Source of the DNA: Taudactylus pleione
Lineage: Eukaryota; Chordata; Amphibia; Anura; Myobatrachidae
DNA length: 64,000 nt
Reading direction: 5' to 3'
NCBI GenBank assembly: GCA_031769625.1
Contig: JAUIMM010000601.1
Span: 3,081,001 to 3,145,000, forward strand
The notes beneath the pieces were generated by a model. The model was not told the DNA's origin and searched no databases. It saw only the letters and a list, made by a program, of their open reading frames with translations. Positions 44,356 to 55,424 of this stretch are shown one piece after another. Position numbers and translations under genes: made by a program. Position 1 is the first letter of the stretch. Each line of letters opens with the position of its first letter.

Positions 44356-45329
44356 TCTCCACTGTCAACACCCCATACCCAACACCTTTGCAAGTGTTCC
44401 AGGCACATTAACTGAAGGGGATCTATACACAACCCTAATGCAAACCCTTCACTTCTCCTTCAGCGGTACTGTGCATGAGTGGTTTGAGTAGAGAGTGCTA
44501 TGGAGGGATACTAGGGATCCCTTTTCTGATACTTTTTGCGATATGTAGACCATAGGCAACAGCAGCTAACGCCACCTTGAGATAGTAATAGCTCCCGGGG
44601 CCAGCCTCTGGAATGCAGATACATTCAGGGGAATCTATAAATCTGCAAATATCTCCTTAAAAAAGGTGTTATTGGGGATATCCTGCAAATTTACTTTAGT
44701 AAATAGGCCTAATAGAAACATAGTCACATATTCGGAGGGGGGGCACCAAATGATAGCTTGCCTCCAGGCATCTGGGATGATTTTACGCCACTAACTAAGC
44801 CCACATGATCATATTGGCATCAGATTATCCTATTTATTCTCAAACCTTTATCCACAGTAAATACAATGGTAATGACCTTGCCTATGTGTTAGATTTGATT
44901 CATGTTAACTGTCTCCTAATTTGTTCCCTGGTTATTTGAATTCAATTTTGCCTGATGATTTTGTTCTTCTCTGTTCTGGGTTTTAACCCAGCCTCTTAGA
45001 TTATGAATTGTTTTATCCTAATAGTTTGCTGTAAGGGAGAAAAAACAGTTTCAGTATAAACAAAGTCCATGAACTTTAGTTCTAGTTATTGGTGTTTAGA
45101 AATATGTTTTGTTGCTCAGATGCAACTACACGACTGTATTCCAGATGGTTATCATACCATTGCTTCATTAGTTGGAAGTAATGATAGATCATACAGTATG
45201 TTTTGATCTTAAAATATTTAACTAAGTGATATATTAAAAAAAATACCATACTATATTTTAACCACCACTACAATACCTCATCATTTCTTTAGATTTACCT
45301 GTAAAACAATGGAATATTTTTAACTAAAG
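44356..45329. other. Non-coding stretch
   Basis: No gene or clear element. Base composition falls to AT-rich after 44800. Confidence 0.45.
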
Positions 45330-45425
45330 CAGTGCTTCTTAAACTCAGTCCTCAAGATACACTAACAGTCCAGGTTTTAAGGATATACATGCTTGAGCAC
45401 AAGTGGCTTAATTAGTACCACCAGG
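45330..45425. repeat. Fragment of a common interspersed repeat
   Basis: TTAAACTCAGTCCTCAAGAT, AACAGTCCAGGTTTTAAGGA and TGCTTGAGCACAAGTGGC resemble a repeat widespread in amphibian genomes. A shorter relative lies at 43725-43755 (AACTCAAACTCAGTCCTCAA). Confidence 0.5.
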
Positions 45426-45960
45426 CCCACCAGCAGAATAGGCCCACAGACATCTGATGTATGTGTGCTGCTGTAGACAGGATTTATTTTCTCCCTTCTA
45501 CAGCAGCCTGTCAGTAGCAGTCCGGCTCCCCCACCCGGCTGTGCACTCCTCCACTCGACTGCGCACTTCCCCTCCTGGCCATGCACCCCCCCTCCATTTC
45601 TCCTTCCTGACGCCTGTGTTTGATCAAAAGCCGCTATGATGGTGGCGCGCAGTGGAGGGCTGGGCTTCACTGGCCCTCCCAGCGCTGATAACACAGTGAC
45701 TTGGCAGCAGCGCCGCCTCCACGTCACGTGCGTGTGACGTCAAGAGAGCCACCCGCCACCACTACCGCACCCTCAAGTAGCCCACTAAGGTAAGCCACTA
45801 ATGTCTACCAGGCACCATAGACACAGGACCTCCGTGAAGGCGGCCTGGCAGCAGCAGCAGGGTGTCTGAGTCTCCCGAGGTGAGATGCTTGTCAGTCCTG
45901 CTGCTGCTTTATAGTAGTAGTAGAATAAATTAGTTATATAATGTAGGGGGCAGGGTGAGT
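45426..45960. other. GC-richer non-coding stretch
   Basis: No gene recognised. CGTCACGTGCGTGTGACGTC near 45721 is a short palindrome. CAGCAGCAGCAGGG and CTGCTGCTTTATAG flank a small inverted pair near 45850-45910. Confidence 0.4.
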
Positions 45961-45979
45961 GTGTGTATATATATATATA

Positions 45980-47615
45980 CAGTCAGGTCCATAAATATTG
46001 GGACATTGACAGAATTTTCATATTTTGGCCTCTATTCACCACCACAATGGCTTTGAAATGAAACAAACAAGATTTGATTTAGCTGCAGACTTTCAGATTT
46101 AATTTGAGGTAATTACATCCAAATCAGGTGAACGGTGTAGGAATTACAACGGTTTCTATATGTGCCTCCCACTTTTTAAGGGGCAAAAGTAATGGGACAA
46201 ACTAAACAATAAATCTAACTTTCACTTTTTAATACTTTGTTGCAAATCCTTTGCAGGCAATTACAGCCTGAAGTCTGAAATGCATAGACATCACCAGACG
46301 CTGGGTTTCATCCCTGGTGATGCTCTGCCAGGCCTCTACTGCAAATGTCTTCAGCTCCTGCTTGTTCTTGGGGCATTTTCCCTTCAGTTTTGTCTTCATC
46401 AAGTGAAATGCATGCTCAATCGGATTCAGGTCAGGGGATTGACTTGGCCATTGCATAACATTCCACTTTTTAGCCTTAAAAAACTCCTTGGTTGCTTATG
46501 AAGCATGCTTCGGGTCATTGTCCATCTGCACTGTGAAGCACCGTCCAATGAGTTCTGAAGTATTTGACTGAATATGAACACATAATATTGCCCGAAACAC
46601 TTCAGAATTCATTCTGCTGCTTTTGTCAGCAGCCACATCATCAATAAATACAAGGGAACCAGTTCCATTGGCAGCCATACATGCCCATGCCATGACACTA
46701 CCACCACCATGCTTCACTAATGAGGTGGTATGTTTTGGATCATGAGCAGTTCCTTTCATTCTCTGCTCTTCCCATCACTCTGGTACAAGTTGATCTTTGT
46801 CTCATCTGTCCATAGGATATTGTTCCAGAACTGTAATGGCTTTTTTAGATGTTGTTTGGCAAACTCTAATCTGGTCTTCCTGTTTTTGTGGCTCACCAAT
46901 GGTTTGCATCTTGTAGTGAACCCTCTATATTCACTCTTGTGAAGTCTTCTCTTGATCGTTGACTTTGACACATATATATCTACCTCCTGGAGAATGTTCT
47001 TGATTTGGCCAACTGTTGTGAAGGGGTTTTTCTTCAAAAGGGAAATAATTCTTTTGTCATCCACCACAGTTGTTTTCCGTGGTCTTCCGGGTCTTTTGGT
47101 TTTGCTGAGCTCTCCGATGCGTTCTTTCTTTTTAAGAATGTTCCAAACAGTTGATTTGGCCACACCTAATGTTTTTGCTATCTCTCTGATGGGTTTGTTT
47201 TGATTTTTCAGCCTAATGATGTCTTGCTTCACTGATAGTGACAGCTCTTTGGATCTCATATTGAGAGTTGATAGCAACTGATTCCAAATGCAAATGTCAC
47301 ACTTAGAATCAACTCCAGACCTTTTACCTGCTTAATTGATAATGAAATAACGAGGGAATAGCTCACACCTGTCCATGAAATAGCTTTTGAGTTGATAGTC
47401 CCATTACTTTTGGTCCCTTAAAAAGTGGGAGGCACATATTGAAACTGTTGTAATTCCTACACCGTTCACCCGATTTGGATGTAATTACCCTCAAATTAAA
47501 TCTGAAAGTCTGCAGTTAAAGCACATCTTGTTTGTTTCATTTCAAAACCATTGTGGTGGTGAATAGAGGCAAAAATCTGAAAATTCTGTCAATGTCCCAA
47601 TATTTATGGACCTGA

Positions 47616-47618
<3 letters not shown>
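45980..47618 (-). mobile_element. Tc1-type transposon, structurally complete (1639 bp)
   Basis: Both ends read CAGTCAGGTCCATAAATATT, in opposite orientation. The inverted repeats are long (45980-46198 and about 47398-47618, ~220 bp), with the terminal motif and an inner motif ending CTTTTTAAGGGGCAAAAGTAA, as in IR/DR-type Tc1 elements. TA lies directly outside each end (45978-45979, 47619-47620), matching TA target use. Both flanks are TA repeats, so the element sits in a TA microsatellite. The transposase between is on the minus strand and broken. Confidence 0.95.
46229..47277 (-). pseudogene. Tc1-type transposase (DD34E), inactivated
   Basis: About 340 codons were expected and nearly all are present. 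From the start near 47277: MRSKELSLSVKQDIIRLKNQ, a helix-turn-helix (IREIAKTLGVAKSTVWNILK), the GRPR box (KRPGRPRKTT), a second DNA-binding helix region, and the catalytic core with ILWTDETK (first Asp, about 46805), QMDNDPKHAS (second Asp, about 46515) and SPDLNPIEH (Glu, about 46415). It ends LQAVIACKGFATKY at 46229. Two breaks are visible: a frame change near 46750-46757 after SDGKSRE, and an in-frame TAA at about 46496 after KHAS. All three catalytic residues are kept, so decay is mild. The enzyme would cut at the inverted repeats and insert at TA. Confidence 0.95.
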
Positions 47619-47649
<31 letters not shown>

Positions 47650-47651
47650 TG

Positions 47652-47701
<50 letters not shown>

Positions 47702-47714
47702 CATATATATGTAT
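47619..47714. repeat. (TA)n microsatellite between Tc1 and a solo LTR
   Basis: TA repeats with one CACTGCAAA interruption (47646-47655). Both neighbouring elements use AT-rich targets here. Confidence 0.93.
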
Positions 47715-47958
47715 TGTGATAGGATCACTGGTAAAGTGGTCTGTGGCAGGTACATTTGTCCCAGATTCCTGTCTTTTGTGTTTTAAACCCCCAGGAGAAA
47801 GTCTGCAGTGTAGCAGGCTTGAGTTTCGGCTTTTTGAAAAGCCGGTTTGGGACCTGGGGGTTGTGGGTGAGAGGAGAGGGAGGGCTCCACCCACGGCCAC
47901 TCCAGGTTTTGGTTCTCACAGCCTGGTAACAGGCTTGTTAGGGTTTCCACCTGAGAGT

Positions 47959-47975
47959 GGCCAATATAAGCCTAG
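47959..47975 (+). promoter_or_regulatory. TATA-like box of the solo LTR
   Basis: GGCCAATATAAGCC lies about 245 bp into the LTR. It joins a CCAAT-like word and TATAA-like word. The polyadenylation signal follows about 230 bp later. Confidence 0.5.
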
Positions 47976-48194
47976 TGTGTTGAGGGCTGATTGTCTCACC
48001 TGGGAGAGCAGACAGGGAGTTTGCTCAGAGACACTTGAAAACCTAACTGTAAGTGTTGTGCTGTGCCCTTGTTGCTGGTGAGGGCATTAGGCCCTGCCAG
48101 GTTCTGGTAGTGAGGGAACTACCTGTGAAGTTAGTGCCCCGACAGGGCTAGGATTTTAGTTTATGTTTCCTTTATGTTGTTTCTGACATTGTAC

Positions 48195-48202
48195 AATAAA
48201 GA
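48195..48202 (+). terminator. Polyadenylation signal of the solo LTR
   Basis: ACAATAAAGACTGG contains AATAAA, placed about 130 bp before the LTR end, in the order expected for U3-R-U5. Confidence 0.6.
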
Positions 48203-48326
48203 CTGGCACCAACCAGCTTGTACGTGCATCCAGTCTGGCGTACTGTTTCCCAGCTGCTGTGTGTGAAAGGAAGGAGTCTTCTACCCAGGTTTAGGAGAGG
48301 GACCCCCTAAACCTAACTGTGTCACA

Positions 48327-48427
48327 GTATATATATCTACATATAGATATTTTAAATATATACACATAATTATAATATGCATACACATTGTGTGTGTGTG
48401 CGTGTGAGTATATATATATATAAGTAC

Positions 48428-48463
<36 letters not shown>

Positions 48464-48495
48464 TGTATGTATATGTATATATATATATATATTTA
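48327..48495. repeat. Compound (TA)n/(CA)n microsatellite
   Basis: TATATA, TACACA and TGTGTG runs. The tyrosine/isoleucine/threonine frames here are artefacts. It separates the LTR from the 3' end of the Penelope-like element. Confidence 0.92.
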
Positions 48496-48668
48496 TTTGT
48501 CAATTCCGCACTCACTTAAAGCAGACAACTGCTGGGGTGCAACTTCAAATCGTGGCTCCGGAAAATCCAAGTAGCCACCAATAGATAAGGAGTTTTTTAG
48601 GGGTGCACTCACCAGACTTCAAGTAAAGATTTGAAAAAAATCAGCTTTATTCCAACCAACGCTAATCC

Positions 48669-48701
48669 AACGTTTCGGTCCTCTTAGGACCTTTGTCAAG
48701 G
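48669..48701 (-). ncRNA. Candidate hammerhead-type motif in the Penelope-like 3' region
   Basis: On the minus strand: CTTGACAAA, a 5-bp stem GGTCC/GGACC with a TAAGA loop, then GAAACG. A hammerhead core reads CTGANGA, stem II, GAAA. The stem and GAAA fit, but the first strand is TTGACAA instead of CTGANGA, so at least two core positions differ. Hammerhead motifs are known in Penelope-like elements. This copy is probably inactive, or the likeness is partial. Confidence 0.35.
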
Positions 48702-49487
48702 AGTAATAATCAATTACATACAACATCCTTAAATACCCCTAAACCCTCCCCCAAGAGCAATACACAAACATATACATAAAACAAGACATGGACACATTTA
48801 ACACATAACATCCAGCAGCATCACCATACTAATTGTCTACTTATCCACGGCATATAACACCGTAGCTTGTGTCTCTCCGAGACCAGCCCAATTAGCCATA
48901 GCCGGCAGCTGAGAGCTGCGGGCGACATCTCCATAGCCCACGTGGTTTGCGCATGGCGCTGACGTCACATCCCGCGACTCAGAGCATGTGACACCCATGG
49001 GCAATCACAACAACATATGCAGCATATCACCCAGCACAGTGTGTGGATCCACATAGAGATCATGTAACCTAGCAACCCACCGTGTCATTAAACAATCCCA
49101 CCTTCTCGTGGATACATAAAGCAGACCTAATAAAACAGAGTATACACAGGGTATGTCTAGCTGTCGATCACCATATTTTTTCAAACCATAACTGCAACAA
49201 GCCAGATCCTATAGCAATACAGATACATATACATACATGCATAGACCTCAGCACTTATCAATATTGTTTGTCATGGGCACCAACTATCGAAGAGCCACTG
49301 AAGAATATAGAAAATACAAAAAATAATAAAACATATAAAAATTAAAAATATTGAAAAATATCCATATTATCAAAATATCGATGCTCAATCCACTCTCTTT
49401 AATTATTTGAGTATCGATGTTCATTCCACTCTCTTTAATTATTTGAAATCAATAGCACTACACATGATGATTTTCAGAGTGCACCCC

Positions 49488-51065
49488 TTATAGAAAGATG
49501 TTATAATGAATTGACTCATTCAACCCTCTGGGCCAGATGGTATCAAGTTTAAATATCCACATAGCTTCTTTACGTAGAAGTAACTTTGCTCTATCACCTC
49601 CCCTTTGTAACGGTGGTATTCTATCGATAACCATACATCATAGGGAGGAAAGTTGATGTTTACATTGGGAAAAATGACGGGCAACTGGTTTATCGGATAC
49701 ACCTGAGTCCAATGCCAATCTTATAGTGGACCGATGGTTTGCAAATCGTTCTCTGAACGGACGGATAGTTTTGCAAAAATACACCAAGGAGCATGGGCAA
49801 ATCAGTAGATATATCACGAAATCCGATGTACATGACAATCGATGTTTGATCATGATTTTCTGCCCATTATGGGGATGTGTAAAATATGCACCAGCATTCA
49901 TGCTCCTACATGTGATACAATTCAAGCATCGAAAACATCCGACTTTAGTGGCATTCAGCCAACTTTCCTTAGTCTTGTCCATCAACATGTTGGGATGCAT
50001 TAACATATCCCTCAGGTTGGGTCCCATCCTATATGCAATGAGAGGTCTTTTTGGCAAAACTTTATTCAAGGTAGGATCAGTCTTAACCAGTTCCCAATTT
50101 TTCTGAATCGCTGTCCTAGTGGCATAGCTTCCAGTATCGAAAGTCGTTAAGAACACAAATTTTTTTTCACCATTAACGTTCTTACGTAAATTACCATCTT
50201 TAAAGAGGTTGCGAGCTCTTAGGAGGCATCTATTGATGACATTCGGATGGTAGCCTCTATCAAAAAATCTTTTCTGCATTTCAGAAAGCTGTACCTCCAT
50301 TGTTTTGGGGTCTGAATTATTCCTCATAACTCTGATAAATTGTGATATAGGCAAACTTTCCTTAAGGGGCTTTGGATGATAACTATTATAATCCAAAAGA
50401 GTATTACGATCAGTGGCCTTCCTAAACAATCGGTGCCCATAACCTGAGTTGGTAGCGATCACAGTCACATCCAAATAATTAATCTGACATTTATCGTATA
50501 ACATGGTACAGTGAATAGGTGTCTCTAAGCTGTTTAAGTAATTAAGCATTTCTTGCACAGAACACATATCACCACGCCACAGGATGAATATATCATCTAT
50601 GTAGCGTTTATAGTATGCGTTGCTACCTCCAAACCTCGGGTAGATATATCGCTTCTCGTACTCATCCATATAGATATTTGCGTATGCAGGGGCGATGTTA
50701 CTCCCCATCGCAGTACCAGAGGTTTGGAGGTAGCATCGGTCCCCGAATCTGAAATAGTTGCACGTAAGTGCCAATTCAAGTAATTCCAGCAAAAATTCTA
50801 TTGGGGGAAGGCCATGGTGGTGCAGCTCCAGAGCTCTCCTAACGGATTGTATACCTTCATCGTGTGGTATCACCGTATATAGCGAGCATACATCCATGGT
50901 TACCAGTAGATGAATATTGGTATCTATCACCAAGGACCTAAGACCTTTAACAAAAACCCCAGTGTCCTTAATATAACTTCGTATATGTTTCACACATGGC
51001 TGCAAAAACGTATCTAAAAATCGTGCAACTGGTTGGAACAGGGACCCCCTTGCCGAAATAATATA
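49488..51065 (-). pseudogene. Penelope-like reverse transcriptase with GIY-YIG endonuclease
   Basis: The frame enters homology at about 51065 (SARGSLFQPVARFLDTFLQP). The reverse transcriptase follows: LVTMDVCSLYTVIPHDEGIQ (first Asp region, about 50910), TSGTAMGSNIAPAYANIYMD (about 50700) and the YIDD active site in YYKRYIDDIFILW (about 50600). A cysteine-rich linker (CFRCLNCITCRSMNAG, about 49905) leads to a GIY-YIG-type endonuclease: VIYLLICPCSLVYFCKT, then RERFANH and KPVARHFSQC. A single TGA at 49638-49640 then stops it; past it the same frame continues to 49488 with LLLRKEAMWIFKLDTIWPRG, which holds the expected catalytic glutamate. The TGA probably arose from CGA. The amino end is missing. 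The open frame that continues upstream to 51257 is microsatellite. Confidence 0.9.
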
Positions 51066-51147
51066 ATATACATACTTTGAATATATATGTATACACACCA
51101 TATATACATATATATATAAATGCTTTGAATATATATATGTATATACA

Positions 51148-51180
<33 letters not shown>

Positions 51181-51185
51181 TACAG
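51060..51185. repeat. TA/GA microsatellite at the Penelope-like 5' border
   Basis: TATATA runs with GAATATATATG repeats and a CTCTCTCTC tract. A near-duplicate AATGCTTTGAATATATAT / ACTTTGAATATATATG is present. Confidence 0.9.
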
Positions 51186-52654
51186 GGCTGGCACTACCAT
51201 TTGGCAGCTGCCCTGGAGGCGCCAGCCACTGGAGGACACCACACACCGCTGATGCATAGGCTGCCAGCGACAGGCCTAAGTCTGGTAACTATCAGCCCAA
51301 GACCCACTCACTGAAATTGCTATGTTGAACTTCCACTTGCCCACCCATCGACGGTTCAAGTACCACTGGGCATAATAATTGTGGAGCAGTGGAAGGCTTC
51401 ATAAGCCCTCACTACACTGCACACAGTTATAAAGCTCCTTCTCTGCACTACGTGATGTCATTCGAGCACCACTACTCCTGATACCATGATGCCCAACGCC
51501 AGCAACTATCTCAGCTCCATGAAGGTGGTGAGGGGCTGCTGGAGTCCGTGATTGTGTCCGAGTTGTGCAGCAGCTACTGCTGCTATTCGGGTATAGGCTG
51601 CTGCTATCGATATTTACTACCTGTGTCAAGTGCTATTTTATTACATGAGTGACGCCGACAGTGGTGTATATGGTGGACGGGGTTCTCTCAGAAGGCATAG
51701 GGCTATTGAAATCCATGTTGCGCAGTAAGTGCAGCCCAACTGCAGTTTGTGTGTGTATATATAAAATATATATATTTTATATTTATGTGTGTGTGTATAT
51801 TCCCCTACATCAGGGGAATCCCACCTCCTCCCCCGCTGTGCTGGACACATCCCCCATGGCGGCACACTATAGGCCTTTCATCAATTTCAGCTCAAGGCCC
51901 ATGTGGACCTTAATCTGGCATTTGTAAAGAGGAGTACAAAGGTTATTCACTCTCACACTCTCACACAAAGATTAAAAAAGAGGTTGCACTCTGTCTACAG
52001 AAAAAATATAAATAGCTGAATGCTACAACCTCACACATTTATATGGAAAAGGTTGGACAAGGATTGCAGTATAGAGAAATAAAAAGCAACTTTAAACACC
52101 AGAACTAATCATACAACAACTTCTGGAAACAACACAACTTTCAGGCCTGGGCTTGCAACACACAAGTCACAGCACCACCCTTATAGTCAGCCTAGCATCT
52201 GAGGAGTAGAGTAGTGACATAACCACTCTTTCATGTTGAACAGTTGTGAGAGGACTGTACTCAGGGTTTGCATATGTGCACCAACGAAAGTTACCTGGCC
52301 AGGGCTAAAGTGACCTTATAGATATATGGGTAACTAATGACTAGTTCAGTAAAGTATAATTTTAAAGGGAAATTCGCTAATGTTGTTTGTATGTGATTGT
52401 GCTAAGTAGTGTATTGTTAACCCCTTTACCTTGCAGCACAAGAACGAAGTGTTCCAGTTCAATAAAAAAAACTCAGCAGAGAATGTGTATGATGTTGTTA
52501 TAATTGCAATTGTTTTACACAAGGTCCCACACATACTGTACTTGTGCATTGTTTCTAGTTTTTGCTTTTACCTGCTGTTTATAGCAATTGAATAAACAAA
52601 AATCAGAAGAATCCAGTGTAATCTCTCTCTGAATCTTGGTGTGTTACAACAATT
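51186..52654. other. Non-coding stretch with repeat fragments
   Basis: No gene recognised. CAGGGCTGGCACTACCATTTG near 51182 looks like the start of an interspersed repeat. A TA/TG tract lies at 51750-51800. Confidence 0.45.
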
Positions 52655-53409
52655 GGGGGTCTATTTACTAAGCAGTGTTAGGAGACAGAGTGAAAAGGGA
52701 TAAGACAGTGATTATGTGCCAGCCAATCAGCTCCCAACTGTTATTTTTCGAACACAACCTGTGAGATGACAGTTGGGAGCTGATTGGCAGGTACCTTATC
52801 ACTGTCTTATCACTTTTCACTCTGGGCCTGATTCAGAGCCACTTGTAAGCGGCCGCTCGTTCGCTCCGAGCGATGTTCGCACATCTGCGCATGCGTATGG
52901 GTCGTAATGCGCATGCGCCAACCAGTCAGTGCAGTCGGAAATCGAGCGCTCGCAAAATAGCGACAGGGGAAGGTGCTTGAAAACAGGGAGTAGAGATCCG
53001 AACGCAGGCGTGCCAAACGGTCAAAACGGGCGTTTTAAGGGTGTGCATAATTAACAAAGCAGCGTCATCAGCCACGTCACTTGGTTGTCTCTTAGCCTGA
53101 ACTGTTCGCATGATTGCGGTAGGAAAATCCAACCACAAGCACTGCGAGCAGTTCAGACGCCTTTCGATGTACTCGATTAATCTAATAAATAGCGGAGATG
53201 ACGTAGGATGCGAGCGGCCAGGGGGCGTCTTTACAAAATAGCGAGCGCATGTTTCGTTCACTTGCTCACACATAGAGGCGTCAACAGATCGCAAAGAGCG
53301 AGCGCTCAATTTAAATAGCTGGCCCCTTTTTCTGACCGAGCGAGCGCAAATAGCGTCCGGCTCTGAATCAGGCCCTCTGTCTCCTAACACTGCTTAGTAA
53401 ACAGACCCC
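52655..53409. mobile_element. Palindromic MITE (GGGGTCTATTTACTAAGC ends), split by a nested MITE
   Basis: The left arm (52655 on) reads GGGGGTCTATTTACTAAGCA, GTGTTAGGAGACAGAGTGAA, AAGGGATAAGACAGTGAT. The right arm reads ATCACTGTCTTATC, ACTTTTCACTCT, [nested element], GTCTCCTAACACTGCTTAGT, AAACAGACCCC. With 52824-53378 removed, the arms are complementary almost throughout. A second inner pair, CAGTTGGGAGCTGATTGGC and GCCAATCAGCTCCCAACTG (52712, 52768), forms the hairpin tip. The original element was about 200 bp. Confidence 0.92.
52824..53375. mobile_element. GGGCC MITE, copy 4 (552 bp, TSD TCT), nested
   Basis: It starts GGGCCTGATTCAGAG and ends CTCTGAATCAGGCCC. TCT precedes (52821-52823) and follows (53376-53378). 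The other arm of the host palindrome shows the uninterrupted site (AGGAGACAGAGTG, complement CACTCTGTCTCCT) with only one TCT, so the duplication is proved to be 3 bp. The interior is CpG-rich with GAGCGAGCGC and CGATGTTCGC words, differing from copies 1-3. Confidence 0.95.
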
Positions 53410-54486
53410 TAAGAATTTTAGATTATATCCCCCTCCATAAGGTCTTCATTTGTTGTTGGGCTTCTTTGCTCTTTTCCTTTGTTGCTTTTTAACTACACGT
53501 CATCCCAGACAAGCGAGCTAACAGGAAAGAAAGAGAATGGTAAAGTTTTATAGTTGCTCAGACAATTCCAGTATTTTGTGTTAGTGGTGAAGGTTTGTCA
53601 CCACAGACTCACTTCTGTTGCTAAAGATTTTAAACTGTCTTTTACATGATTATCTCATTCTAGAGAAAACCAAATCCTTTTAGATTTTATAATTATCGAA
53701 TACAGCACTCACTGTCATCCAACCTGCTAATGGACATGCAAAAGCAGTCAATAAAGAATATATGGGAGCTCACAGCTCCAAGGTTGGTTAATGACTCATT
53801 TATTATCATTTTTCATGAAAAAAAGGTTGCACAACATAGCAAGTAAAAATAATGATACTCCTGTTTGCAGTTATGAGAACATTATGAATGTGCAGCATGT
53901 TTTAAATAAGCGTGGTGTTCAAAAGGAAAAGAGGCCACAGTAAACAACCCACCCAGATTTATTATATTTCAGCAATTAATCAATAGCATGATCTGCAGAA
54001 CACAAAATATTTACAATGGGACAAGGTATTGATATGCACACTGATCTGCCAGCAGCATGTGTAAATAGATATATAGATACAACAGAATAAAAGGAGCACC
54101 AAGCATGCTAAAGTACTGAAAGCAGTTGAATAAATAATTAACATAATAAGCTCATGAAACAAATAGATCTTTGTGAGTACATGGCTTAAAATATGTGGTT
54201 TATTTATTAATATAGGTGCATAAAAAGTCTATATTTAATACAAGCATACTTAATAAAATACATTGATTATGGTGAACCACAGAACCACCAGATCAATCAT
54301 ATGTTTCAGAATATTATATCTGATGTGTGCTGAGATTATAAATGAACATTTGCCTTCATTGTAGGATGTTTTCTACAGTGGACAGTATTTTAAAAAAAAA
54401 TGCCATATTGTTGATGCTCCAGTAGCACTGTTTACAGCAGGTGCATAAAGGACCACAAAATGTAGCATTTAAAATTCTAGACAAAG
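53410..54486. other. AT-rich non-coding stretch
   Basis: No gene or clear element recognised. Confidence 0.45.
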
Positions 54487-55342
54487 GCCCGTATTCAATA
54501 TGTTTTGCACCCGGGATACTTTTTCGCCTGGTGGACTTTTCGCCTATATCGTGTGTTTTGGGTGCGGAAACTTTTCGCGCGTGTCCCCGTGATTCCTCGT
54601 ATTCAATATGAAAGTACGCGAAAACGGCACCCAGCGATACTTGAACAGGCGGAAAGTCCTCTCCAAAATGGGTTAATCAGCCTGGCAACCCCCAACAGAT
54701 GCACTGACATGGGAGATTACTATGGATACCCCCGAATTAGCCTGCTGAAGGTATTTGCTGTATTTAAATGGTCTCATTAGCCGCTGTTTTGCGTATTTGC
54801 ATAAGTGGTGAAGAATAGCATTTTGTTTGATTTTCTTGAGAAAATAACTAGTCCCTGCAAATTTGGGTACCTGAAAATGGGGGGTAGCATATTTTAAAGT
54901 TGCTAAAGTATTGTTTAAAAAAACAATGAAAAATCCACCTGCCCTAAGCACCTGCAATCAAAAAAACACCTGGGGCATACTTGGGGATCCCCCTGGAGTC
55001 TATTTAGTTTGTTTTTAATTTTGTCCCCCAACTTTGTTTTTTTTTTCGCCCCTAAAATGAAAGTACATTTTTGAGGTGTTCTTTAGTCTTTTTTAATAAT
55101 TTTTTGACGCAGTTTACCTTTGCAGGACTGTCTTAAGGCTGCACGGGGGTTCCCGCAACATTGCACCCCAAAACCCCCATTCTGCACTTTTTTCCGCCTG
55201 CTATTCATAAACGAAACTTTTTCGCCTATTACATTGCATTGAGGTGGAAAGTCTTTGAAATTGAATACAGGTATACTTTTCCGCCTGGCGAAATGACGTC
55301 ATTGGCGATCTCGGCTTTTCGCTTCAAATTGAACACTGGCCA
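54487..55342. mobile_element. Non-autonomous element with GGCCCGTATTCAAT end (~855 bp)
   Basis: The left end GGCCCGTATTCAATATG faces a right end TTCAAATTGAACACTGGCC. Both end regions are rich in TTTTCGCC and GGCGGAAA words (TTTTTCGCCTGGTGGACTTT at 54520; ACTTTTCCGCCTGGCGAAAT at 55275), giving several internal inverted repeats. A second CGTATTCAATATGAAAG lies at 54598. The ends recall PIF/Harbinger-type MITEs, but no clear target duplication was read. Confidence 0.6.
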
Positions 55343-55424
55343 CAGAGGTAAAATACATTGTTCCGTTTAGTTCTGACATTATACTGCAGGTTTGTTCATC
55401 ATTAAACTTATTAGAGCAGGGCTA

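Larger units (their letters stand above)
47715..48326 (+). mobile_element. Solo LTR (612 bp, TSD GTAT)
   Basis: It begins TGTGATAGGATCAC and ends CTAACTGTGTCACA; the terminal TGTGA...TCACA is inverted. GTAT occurs on both sides (47711-47714, 48327-48330), though both lie in TA-rich repeat so chance is possible. It has a TATA-like box and a polyadenylation signal in the expected order on the + strand. No internal element sequence or second LTR is present. Confidence 0.8.
48496..51065 (-). mobile_element. Penelope-like element, 5'-truncated
   Basis: Both borders touch TA/CA microsatellites. The coding part runs from about 51065 down to 49488, followed by about 1 kb of 3' untranslated sequence. 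Near 48669-48701 lies GGTCCTAAGAGGACCGAAACG (minus strand), a word repeatedly seen near the ends of such elements. There are no terminal inverted repeats or classical LTRs. Truncation at the 5' end inside the reverse transcriptase region fits target-primed insertion. Confidence 0.85.

Noticed and set aside
51066..51257. Amino-terminal extension of the Penelope-like frame
   Set aside because: The first ~60 codons are TA/GA microsatellite translation without homology. The element is truncated at about 51065.
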